Below, in pieces: positions 1-9,600 of a stretch of 64,000 nucleotides of DNA. Within the stretch, counting starts at the first letter, position 1, and each line of letters opens with the position of its first letter. The translations under genes and the position numbers were made by a program. The notes beneath the pieces are model-generated. The model did no database searches. It had not been told where the DNA came from and saw only the letters and a list, made by a program, of their open reading frames with translations. Source of the stretch: Tropicibacter naphthalenivorans (GTDB lineage: Bacteria; Pseudomonadota; Alphaproteobacteria; Rhodobacterales; Rhodobacteraceae); assembly GCF_900176475.1 (NCBI RefSeq), contig NZ_FWXX01000005.1:1-64000 (forward strand), written 5' to 3'.

Positions 1-12
1 GGGCCGAATTTC

Positions 13-1575
13 ATGAGCAAGACGAAGAAGTTTCGCGGATCCGGGGCACGTGCTTTTCTTTACCTGCGCGTGTCATCGGGCAAACAGGCAGCGAAAGAGC
101 TTTCGGTTCCCGACCAGCGGAAGCAGTTGCGGGCCTATTGCGAGCGCGAAGGCTGGGAAATCGCCAACGAATATGTCGAGACCGGCAGCGCGTTCCATGG
201 ACACCGACCGATCTTCGACGAAATGATCGAGGCGGCGAACCATGGTAGCGAGCGCGTCGATTTCATCGTGGTGCATTCCTTCAGCCGCTTCTTTCGCGAT
301 GCCGTGGAGGCGGAACTCACCCTTCGCTCGCTCGAGAAGCGCGGCACCACCCTGATCAGCATCACCCAGGATTTCGGGGACGATGAGGGCGGGCAACTGG
401 TGCGTCGCTTGCTTATGCTCTTCGATGAGCACTCGTCGAAGGAGACCTCGAAGCACGTGCGGCGGACGATGACCGAGAATGCCAAGCAGGGGTTCTGGAA
501 CGGTGGTCCGACCCCATTTGGCTTCAGGACCTACGTCGCCGAGCAGCGTGGTCAGACTATAAAAAAGAAGCTTGAAATCGCGCCGGACGAGGCGGATCTG
601 GTAAAGATCATCTTCGATCTTTTCCTGACAGGGGACGGCTCGTCGGGCCCGATGGGCGTCAAGCGGATTACATCCTGGCTGAACGAAAATGGATATCGGA
701 CACGTCGCGGAAGCAAGTGGAGTATTAAAGTCGTACACCAACTCTTAACGTCTACGACCGTGAAAGGCGAATTCGTATTCGGAAAAACCAGGGACATCGA
801 CAATACGGTAACGGTGTCAGTCCCGGAGATAATCAAGCCCTATGACTTTGATATTGTCCAACGGATGCTGAAAGCGCGTGACCCGAAAAAAACGCCGCCC
901 CGGGACACTACCAGTGACATCCTGTTGTCGAAGATAGCATGCTGCGGTCATTGCGGTTCGGGCATGACGATCGCGACCGGCAAAGGCGGGCGCTATCGAT
1001 ATTACAAGTGCGGCGGGGAGATGAAGAAGGGGAAAACCTTTTGCCCGGGGATGATCGTTCCCATGGATCCGTTCGACACGCTGATCATCGACGAGGTCAG
1101 CGACAAGCTGTTCACCAAAGATCGAATGCAGGAAATGCTGGCCGGTCTTATGGAGCGCCAGGCGGCAAAGCGGCTGGACAACAGTGGTCACCTCGAGCGG
1201 GTCACTTCGGAGTTCCATGAAGCGGAGCAAGGGTTGAAGAGAATCTACGGGGCCATCGCAACCGGCGTGCTCGACTCCAGCGACCCGACGCTTCAGCAAC
1301 ACATCGCGGACGCGAAGGAGCGCAAGGACTTTGCCCAGGCCGCCCGCGACCGCGCCCTTGCCGAACTCGCACCAGAGACGGAAATCACGGACAAGAGCAT
1401 CGAGCGGTTCACGGACTTCGTTCGCGAGCGGTTGAAAGGCGGCGACACCCAGTTCAAACGCGCATACCTCCGCGCTGTCATCGACAAGATCGTCGTCAAC
1501 GAGAACACCATCAAAATCGTCGGGGCATCCAGTTCCCGGCGTCACTCGAACGTGAGAGCGAGCGCCGTTCACTGA
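13..1575 (+). CDS. Large serine recombinase (site-specific integrase/resolvase family)
   Basis: A 520-residue large serine recombinase that would cut and rejoin DNA at attachment sites through a covalent serine intermediate. The N-terminal resolvase domain (about residues 12-165) opens with the YLRVSSGKQ motif holding the catalytic serine (Ser21). A recombinase DNA-binding domain follows (about 170-290). A zinc ribbon comes next, with CCGHCG near 310, YYKCGG near 333 and FCPG near 344. A charged coiled-coil-like stretch lies near 395-450. Length and order fit the large (integrase) class rather than small resolvases. The start lies only 12 bases into the window, so its promoter and RBS are not visible. 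It precedes an IS256 element and a giant helicase gene, so it is the likely mobility gene of this accessory region; whether it is active cannot be judged. Confidence 0.93.
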   Translation: MSKTKKFRGSGARAFLYLRVSSGKQAAKELSVPDQRKQLRAYCEREGWEIANEYVETGSAFHGHRPIFDEMIEAANHGSERVDFIVVHSFSRFFRDAVEAELTLRSLEKRGTTLISITQDFGDDEGGQLVRRLLMLFDEHSSKETSKHVRRTMTENAKQGFWNGGPTPFGFRTYVAEQRGQTIKKKLEIAPDEADLVKIIFDLFLTGDGSSGPMGVKRITSWLNENGYRTRRGSKWSIKVVHQLLTSTTVKGEFVFGKTRDIDNTVTVSVPEIIKPYDFDIVQRMLKARDPKKTPPRDTTSDILLSKIACCGHCGSGMTIATGKGGRYRYYKCGGEMKKGKTFCPGMIVPMDPFDTLIIDEVSDKLFTKDRMQEMLAGLMERQAAKRLDNSGHLERVTSEFHEAEQGLKRIYGAIATGVLDSSDPTLQQHIADAKERKDFAQAARDRALAELAPETEITDKSIERFTDFVRERLKGGDTQFKRAYLRAVIDKIVVNENTIKIVGASSSRRHSNVRASAVH

Positions 1576-1690
1576 CCAAGCTGCACTGCTGGTCTAAAGG
1601 ACGACTTCAATTCATCATCGTGAACGATGTCACCGCCGCAGCGTTCCTGCTGAGATTGATCCAAACGCGGCTCTGGGTGCGGCGCGATCT

Positions 1691-1717
1691 GATAGTGCCC
1701 CGGGGCGTGGTGTAGGA
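1691..1717. repeat. Left terminal inverted repeat of the IS256-family element
   Basis: These 27 bases are the exact reverse complement of 3040-3066. The core contains the self-complementary CCCCGGGG. Immediately outside is the 8-bp target duplication CGCGATCT at 1683-1690. Confidence 0.95.
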
Positions 1718-1812
1718 AGCCGCGGGCGACGCCACAGGCGACGCTGGCGGTCACCGTCGATCTTCAGAGAAGGTTTGGGTTGCAACACCTGAAACCAGAA
1801 ACGGAGACGACG

Positions 1813-3009
1813 ATGACCGACGATAGAATGGCGCTGATCGAGTTGGTTGAGAAGCAGGCCGATGGCGATCTCGTACGCGAGATGCTGGCCTTCGCAGCTG
1901 AACGCATCATGGAGGCCGAGATCGAGGCGCGGACCGGCGCGGCCAAGGGCACGCGCTCGCCCATGCGCGAGGCCCAGCGGAACGGGTACCGAGAGAGGGA
2001 TTGGGACACGCGTGCCGGTCGGATCGCGCTGGAAATCCCTAAGCTGCGCAAGGGCAGCTATTTCCCCAGCTTCCTCGAGCCCCGCCGGACCGCAGAGAAG
2101 GCCTTGGTAGCCGTGATCCAGGAAGCCTATGTTCATGGCATTTCCACGCGGTCGGTCGATGATCTGGTCAAGGCCATGGGCGCCGGGGGCATGTCCAAGA
2201 GCCAGGTCAGCCGGCTGTGCATGGACATCGACGAGCGGGTCGACGCCTTCCTGGCCCGCCCCCTGGAAGGGGCGTGGCCCTACCTCTGGCTGGATGCAAC
2301 CTACCTCAAGGTCAGGGAGGGCGGACGGATCATGAGCAAGGCAGTGATACTCGCTGTAGCCGTGAACGAGGACGGAAAGCGTGAGGTCTTGGGCGTCGCC
2401 ACCGGCCCATCCGAGGCGGAAACCTTTTGGACCGAGTTCCTGCGCAGCCTCGCCGACCGGGGTCTGAGAGGGGTGAAATTGGTGATTGCAGATGATCACA
2501 AAGGGCTACGCGCCGCGGCCCGGCGGGTCTTCAACGCGACCCAGCAACGGTGCCGCATCCACTGGATGCGCAATGCCCTGGCGCATGCCCCGACCAAGCA
2601 GCGCACCGCGGTGGCGGCCATGTTGAAGACGATCTTCGCCCAAGAGAGCAAGTCCGATGCCGAGGCCCAATGGGCCATCGTCGCCGACGCCCTGCGCGAG
2701 AAACGGCCCAAGCTCGGAGCCCTGCTGGATGCCTCGCGCGACGATGTCCTCGCCTACATGTCGTTTCCTCGCGAACACTGGACCCAGATCGCGTCCACGA
2801 ACCCGCTGGAACGGGTGAACCGAGAGGTGAAACGGCGTGCGGATGTCATCGGGATCTTTCCGAACGACGCCGCCATCGTTCGGCTCGTCGGCGCACTGAT
2901 GCTCGAGACCAACGACGAGTGGGCCGTGGCGCGGCGATATATGAGCCTTGAAACCCTGGCCCGCGTCACCGACAATCCAACCGTCAGGTTGCCCGCCGTG
3001 GCATCCTGA
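1813..3009 (+). CDS. IS256-family (Mutator-like) transposase
   Basis: A 398-residue DDE transposase of the IS256 family, able to mobilise the element that carries it. Catalytic residues appear in the expected contexts: D161 in [10 protein letters not shown]227 in VIADDHKGL and E333 in [10 protein letters not shown]. The family CxxH signature is in [10 protein letters not shown]. The ATG at 1813 is preferred over an in-frame TTG at 1780; the 11 extra residues are not family-like. The reading frame is intact and fills the space between the terminal inverted repeats. Confidence 0.95.
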   Translation: MTDDRMALIELVEKQADGDLVREMLAFAAERIMEAEIEARTGAAKGTRSPMREAQRNGYRERDWDTRAGRIALEIPKLRKGSYFPSFLEPRRTAEKALVAVIQEAYVHGISTRSVDDLVKAMGAGGMSKSQVSRLCMDIDERVDAFLARPLEGAWPYLWLDATYLKVREGGRIMSKAVILAVAVNEDGKREVLGVATGPSEAETFWTEFLRSLADRGLRGVKLVIADDHKGLRAAARRVFNATQQRCRIHWMRNALAHAPTKQRTAVAAMLKTIFAQESKSDAEAQWAIVADALREKRPKLGALLDASRDDVLAYMSFPREHWTQIASTNPLERVNREVKRRADVIGIFPNDAAIVRLVGALMLETNDEWAVARRYMSLETLARVTDNPTVRLPAVAS

Positions 3010-3039
3010 TCAGACCTGGACTTCTCCGAAGGTCGGCGC

Positions 3040-3066
3040 TCCTACACCACGCCCCGGGGCACTATC
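3040..3066. repeat. Right terminal inverted repeat of the IS256-family element
   Basis: Perfect 27-bp inverted copy of 1691-1717. It is followed at 3067-3074 by CGCGATCT, the second copy of the target-site duplication. Confidence 0.95.
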
Positions 3067-3694
3067 CGCGATCTCACGGTGAACGCCGCGAAGCCGTTTT
3101 AATTGGCATCCAGAATGCCGGGTGATGGGCATACGAGGAGCAACATTGTCAGATTGCAAGTGCTAAAGAGGCGCAGCTCCGCGCGTGTGGGTAAAGATCT
3201 GTGAACCGGGAACTGCGATGCTTTCCAATACTTTCAGGGTGTATCGGTAAGGGCGGGGCGACTGGCAGCCTATGTCTTCTCAGACGGAGTAGAGCCGGTA
3301 TCAGCCTCGGCAATCCCGTCGGGGTGATCACTTGAACTACTTAGGTGGCCGGTCGCACTATCCTCGTTCTCGGTGTCGAATACATCCAGATCAAAATCCG
3401 GCGGGACAGTTGCACGGCATTTCAGAAATGTCTCTTTGAAGCGCTCATCATCCTCTCTCTTGGACATTTGTGGTCACGTTCCTTTTCATGTCGGCTTGGT
3501 TTGCCAATCCTGGTCGACACCATGGTACTTCATTTTTCGACGCGGGGATATCCTCCGTCAACGCCTCGGCCGCCCCGTCGAGCGGAGCGCACGATAGAAA
3601 ATCCGAAAATCGAGCACCTGCTGAGGCCCGCCTTGGCGTTGTCACCTGCGACCGCATCGGACACATTTCTGGTCGTTTCCGCCAGCCTCGGACC
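3067..3694. other. 628-bp stretch between the IS element and the giant helicase gene
   Basis: No convincing gene with homology-like features is visible. It holds the second target duplication of the IS, a short acidic minus-strand frame (3270-3467, listed separately) and the 3' flank of the helicase gene. Several overlapping short frames on both strands lack clear ribosome sites. I see no tRNA, CRISPR or strong hairpin here. Confidence 0.5.
3270..3467 (-). CDS. Possible small acidic protein downstream of the giant helicase
   Basis: A 65-codon frame on the same strand as the helicase gene and 227 bp beyond its stop. The product starts MSKREDDERFKETFLKCRA and is hydrophilic, with an acidic, serine-rich tail (VFDTENED, SSSSD), which is more protein-like than the shadow frames around it. 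An AAGGA sequence lies 12 bases upstream of the ATG, a longer spacing than usual. I do not recognise a family. It could be a small partner of the helicase or simply a chance frame. Confidence 0.35.
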   Translation of the reverse strand: MSKREDDERFKETFLKCRATVPPDFDLDVFDTENEDSATGHLSSSSDHPDGIAEADTGSTPSEKT

Positions 3695-6600
3695 TCAGCG
3701 CAGAACCCCTTCCACCAAGACCACATAGCCCCAACCCTGCGCAGCGACCTTGGGGCAGGGCTGCGCACGATCATCCGGCTTGAGCTCGTAGCGGATCACG
3801 GCGCTGACTTTCAGATCCGTGACATCGCCGCCGTGCCCAACGGCCTTGGACGGCGACCCAATCTGACGTCTTTCGCCCGTTCCGGATCCGTGGATCAGGG
3901 CCATTCCCGCGCGATGGCCGGGCGTCCCAATGCTGATCGGATCACCGACTGACACTGAGGTCTCAATGTAGACCTGGGTGCGCTCAGGGTCTGCATTGGA
4001 GTTTGACCGGTTCATCGACCAACTGATGAAAACCTCTTTCGGTGTTCCGGTCAGGATACGGCCACCGTCCTGCGCGCCCTTGAAGTGTGCGATCGTCTTG
4101 CCCGCCCAGGCAAGCTCGCGATCACCAAGGTGAAAGACCAACCGGGACTTCGCCCGGGTCAACGCTACGTAGAGCAGCCGCGCCTCTTCTGCCGCATTCG
4201 CCTCGATCTCTGTGCCGCTGCCGCCGAACGACATCCTGGACGGCAGCACCACGACGTTGTCGTATTCAAGCCCTTTCACTTTGTGGATCGTGGAGACGAG
4301 GATCTCGCCCTCAGGACGCGTAGCGCCGAGGAGGCGCTGCAATTCGTCGCTCCGCAGATCCTTCAGGAACTCGACCAGCGTCGAGAGGTAAGGGAATACG
4401 GTCTCTTGCGCACAGAGGTCCCATAAGACGGAGAGATCCGGGTCCATTCGGCCTCCGGCACGGGTTTCTGGAATGTCCGTCTCCGCGTGAAAGGTCTCCA
4501 GAAGTCGCGCACGCAGCGGATCGGTGAGAGCCTGGTCCTGCTGCGCGATCTCGCGTTCCAGAAGGTCCAACCAGAGAGCGACATGACGAAGCGAGCGTAT
4601 CGCGATGTTCTCGCTGCTCTGCACGGTGACGATCGGGAAGATGCCAGAGAGTGCCCGATGGACGCTGGCCACCTCGTCGTTGGACCGGCAAAGGACCGCC
4701 AATGAACCCGGGTTCTCCGAAAGGAGCCGCTGACTGGTGGCGCGAACCTCCTGCAGCGTCCGCTCCCAACTCCAACCTTGAGCATCGACACGCTCCACCG
4801 TTCCCGATGGTGCCCCGTCAACGGCGCGCAGTCGGTCGGACTTGAGACGCCGTGACTGGGTCCGACGGCCGAAGAAGCCGTTGATCATTTCCTGGCTCTT
4901 CTCGACGATCTCCGGACTGGATCGGAAATTTACCCCCAGCGTCAGCTCGGACAGATGCTCGCCGCCAAAGTCCGCCCGGAAACGCCCAAAGTAATGGTCG
5001 GCGAATACGCCTCCGGCTTGAACCGCAGGGCGTCCCCAGGCCACGTGGGCAGGCTTGCGGTTCCATCGTAGGATGTCCTGATCGTCATCGCCGATCGCCA
5101 TGATCCCGGCGCGGTCCCCGCTCCCTGCATGGAGCGCACGGATGATCTCGTAGACCTCATCGTTGACGTCTTGGAACTCGTCTACCAGCAGCGCCCGACA
5201 CTCGCCCGCCACCGTGGCCCTGAATGCCACATCCTGTTTCAGCCTGCGGGCAAAGGTCGGCAGGAGCTCTTCGGTTGCCGGCGGTGTCGTTTCGCCCAGA
5301 TAACGCATCGCGAGACCATGGAAAGTATGTACCCGAACGCGGGATGCGTAGGCCGCGTAGCCGAGCGAGCGGAACAGGTCCCGGACCCGCTTGCGGATCT
5401 CGAAGACCACGGCACGGTTGAAGGCCAGTACCATGATCTCCGAGGGTTTGACGTGTTGCTCGCGGATGAGGTGGGCGATCCGCCCTACGAGAACGGAGGT
5501 CTTGCCAGCGCCTGGTCCTGCATTCACCAGTAGGTGGCGATTGTAGGGGTACTGCATCGCCTCCCATTGCGCCTTTTCCGGCGAGTCCCGGTAGAAGTCG
5601 AAGAACTCCGTTGCACGGGTTGCGCGCAGCTGGTCGCGCTTTTCGGCGAAAACGCCTGTTTCGTCTTCGATCTCACCCAGTTGCTCGTCGATAAAGCCCT
5701 TGAGCGCATCCACGTCAGCGCAGGCGAAATAGCCCGGCACGAACCGATCCCGCGCCTCCTCGGGCAGGTTGGCATGGACCTCCATGCCGAAAATCCTGGT
5801 CTCTGCGAAGCGGTTGACGCTGTCGAGCTCCTCGACCAGATCGGGATACTGCCCCAGACCCGGCAGGCGATCCTGATGCTGAAGAATGTAGGACGGTGGC
5901 AACAGGTCGGGTGAGGTGCTCACAAGTCCAAGCGAAGACAGCAGGCGGATCAAACTGGAGAGATCCGAGGCGTGGAACGTCCCTGCAGGATGGGCTTCCT
6001 GCATTCCGCTGATGATGTCTGCGACCTCGAGGCTCCCATCCTTCGTGTCTTTGGGAAACAGGCGCAGAAGGGCGGCGGCCTGAGGCAGAAGGGAATCGAG
6101 TTGCTGCGCTGCGATCCAGCGTGCGGCATCCGGCAAGCCTGCCTGCCAGTATAGGTGATCGTTTTCGGGGTCGAGCCCCTGCTTGAGCCGGATTCCGACA
6201 ACCCGTGCCAGGGTGCGGAAGCCATTGATGTAGTTGCGCCGAAACCGGTCTTCGCGCAGGATGAGTTCGACCTGCTCGCGGGTCTTCTTCGGGAGATTTC
6301 GAACCTCGGGATCCACCAGCTGGAACGGCTCGGGATCGTACCAGTCGTTTGGATTGAAGCGGAACGTGGCCCTGCCGTGCAGTTCGCCGAGCAACCGGCG
6401 CACCGCAGCCGCGACCCGCTCCATCAGGATCTGAACCTTTGCCTCGCTCTCGGACAACATGGGCCGTGTCCTGAAGTCGATCAACCAGACAAGGGTTAGT
6501 GCCTCGCGGCGCGCGAGGTCCGCGATTACAGACATGGCCGCGTCGAGACTGTCGAGCCCACAGTGACGCCGGATTCCGGAGAGGTTGATGACAGCCTCGC

Positions 6601-9600
6601 GTTCCCCGGAGTGCTCGCCCTTACTGCCGGTCCGCAGACCGACGCCAAGTGAGAGCCTGCGCATCAGGTCAGGGAGCGCGGATTCCTTTTCATTCACCGT
6701 GCCGGACGTCGCTTCCAGAATGGCCGTTGCCGCCTTTCCCGACCGGCTGGCCTCCTCGGACGCTCGCTTCAACCGATCAGGGGAGAAACGAATTTTTATC
6801 AGGTCTGGCACCATGCCTGCCTGCGAGAGATGCTCTGCCTCCTCCAGCCAATAAAGCGCTAAGCGTAGGCGCGTGGCATCACTCCGACGTTTCGCTGGTG
6901 TCCGGTACGGTTCGGTGGAGAAGCCATCCTGGGGAACAATAGCTATTTGGCTGTCTCCGACGGTCTCAACAGCCTCAAGGATGCTTCTCTCTATCTGGTC
7001 GATCTGCGGCACTCCCAGCTGGTTATCGGCCCGCATGCTCCGGATCGCTTCGAAATCCTGCGCCGAGTACAGCATCAGTGCGTCGAGTCGATCGAGCCCT
7101 GCCTGCTCGCGCTCTCTGATCCCGCGCCCAATCCGGCCCACCTCCTGCAAGTAGTCCTCCAGGTATCCGGGAGACGCCAGATGCACGACCCAATGGATGT
7201 CTGGAATGTCCATCCCCATCCCGAAAGCCTTGGTCGCCACCAGAACGTCGAAGTCACCGTTTCGAAAGCGATCGTAGATGTCCTCCCTTGTGGCACCATC
7301 GAGACCGGCGTGGAAGCTCTCGACTTCCCGACCGATCTCACGCGTCAGCTGCTCAGCCAGCGTGTCAGCATGAGAGCGAGAGAGGACAAAGACCAGTACA
7401 GCGCTGCGCTGTCCGGTCTTCTCGACATTGCTGCGAGCAGTTCGTAGGACCTGCACAAGTTCCGGAACCCGTTCCTGCAACGCCCTGCCATCTTGTTCGA
7501 AAATGTTACCCTGCAGCTGGTGCGCGCGGACACGGATATGCCCGCGCAACGGGCTGACCTGGGTCGTAGGATCTGGACATATCGCAAGCGGCAACCGGTC
7601 CGGATCTTTCGACCTGCGCTTCAACAGACCGCGCATCCGCCGACGGTCTGAGGCTGTGAGGGTAGCCGATAGCAGCAGAACCGGCGTCGGGTCCGGAAGG
7701 CGACCAGTCCGCAATTGCCTCATCAAGAAGCTGAAGGCGAAGAAGTAGTCGGGGCGGAATTCATAGCCCCACTGGTTGATGCAGTGTGCCTCGTCAAAGA
7801 CAATGTATTCCAATCCACCGTCGGACTCGATCCGGCGCAGCAGCACGTCGACGAAACCGGCCACGCGAAGCCGTTCCGGAGCGACATAGAGCATCACGAT
7901 CCGCTGGTCGAGAACGCCTTGCAGGACCTCACGTTGCTCCTCAGAGGACTGGTCACCGCTCAAGAAGTCCACGGACTCTTCGAAGCCCTGTTCATGAAGG
8001 CGCAGAACTTGGTCCCGCATCAGCGCCCGTAACGGCGAGATCACAAGGGTGAGCCGCCGGTTGCGCAGACCACGGGCCAGGGCCGGGACCTGGAAGAGAA
8101 CCGATTTGCCCTCGCCAGTCGGCAGGGTGACCATCACGTCAGCTCCGCAGTCGCGAATATGTTCCATTGCCTGAAGCTGCGTCGGCTTGAACCCAGTTAC
8201 AGGATTGTTGCCGGCTGCGCCGGACGGCTGCCAGTGCGTCACCAGGAAGTGCTCCATCGCCTCCATCCCGGAGGGGGCTTCTTCCCTTACGATCTGCAAC
8301 GGTGCGAAGACAGTATCCAGTCGTTGGCTCTCCTCGGCGGTCCAGGGAACGAGTTCCACTGCAAGCCACTTGAAAGCACCTCCTGTCAGGTGTCGGGTGT
8401 CCTCCAGTCGGGGGTCGAGCAGTATGGGAACCTTGGTGCTCTCCGCCAAGGCGGTTTCGCGCAGCCACGGCCGCAGCCACTTTCCTACCCTCTTGTCGAT
8501 CCCGTCGAGCACCATGGATGTGGAAAACTCGCGTGGGCCTTCATCCTGCCCCTCATCTTGCTCGACAATGGCGGGAGCCTCCAGAGCGTACCACTCCTCA
8601 AGAGGGGCCGCATCGACGACCGGCTGGAGGGTAATGCCGAGATCTGTCGCCAGCGCGATCCAGTCTCGCCAGGCATCGAGACATGCGACGAGGCAGTACC
8701 CGTTGGCCGCTGCCCGTTTCAGGTGTTCGCGGCGGCTACGATGCTGGGGCTGTTTCTCTCCCAGCCCCAATTCGGCCAGCGCCGTTTCCAAAAGGTTCAG
8801 CATCTTTCGGCTGCGGGTGCTGCCGACGAGCAGGATCGGTACCGTTTCGCTTTCACCGGGCAGGCTACGCAGCGTCGCCAACTGTTCCAACCAGTAGCCG
8901 GCTTGCGTCCGGGAGCCGGGATCGCGCACTGTTGACTGGCGAGTAACTAACAGTGGTCTGCTCGTCTGCGGGCTGTGTGGTTCCTTTATCGGCGTCACCG
9001 TCTTTGGCACGGTGATAGTGTGGAAGCTTCGCCAGCTTCCGCCCATCTCCAGCCGGTCCGCTGCCGGATCTCGCACAGCCCAGCCTGTCCCGTCGGCAAA
9101 GCCCAACAGAAGAGTGCGTTCGCGGATCGGGGCTTTCGCAAGAACCCAAGTGGAAGCGTCTGCCCGCGCAACGATCATCCGTTGACCGTCATCGGGCAGC
9201 ACGGCTTGCCCTGACCACGTTTCTCCCTGCGTCCACCACTGCAGCGACGTGGGGAGCGGGGATGCCCTGCAGCCGGCCTCCGTGTCCGGAAGGCCTGTGG
9301 CACCATTCAGCGCGGCCTCCAGCCAGGGCAGCCGCTCCGTAAGCCAGCCAGGAACCATGTTGCGACGAACGGAGATCCCTTGAGCCTGCGCACGTAGTAG
9401 GACCGCCATCAGCACCTCGACCTCGGGCGTCTGACGTTGCGCTGCCGTCATCCCGGCGAACAGGTGTATCGCTTGGATTTCCAGGAAACCCGGATCGAGC
9501 GGGGTTTCCGGGTCGGCGGGCGTGACCACGTATCCGGGTACCCAGTCCAGCAGCCGCAAGAGCCGTTCCGGAAGGAGTAGGGGATGCTCGCGATCAACTG

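Larger units (their letters stand above)
1691..3066 (+). mobile_element. Complete IS256-family insertion sequence (1,376 bp)
   Basis: The element is bounded by perfect 27-bp terminal inverted repeats (1691-1717 and 3040-3066). The outer ends read GATAGTGCCC and GGGCACTATC. It is flanked by an exact 8-bp direct repeat CGCGATCT (1683-1690 and 3067-3074), the target duplication size typical of IS256-type transposition. It carries one transposase gene. Intact ends, an intact gene and a perfect duplication suggest a recent insertion. Removing the element and one copy of the duplication joins the recombinase 3' flank to sequence at 3075 onward. Confidence 0.96.

Noticed and set aside
3470-3952. 160-codon plus-strand frame at the end of the giant helicase gene.
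   Set aside because: It runs antisense to the helicase C-terminus and lacks protein-like features.
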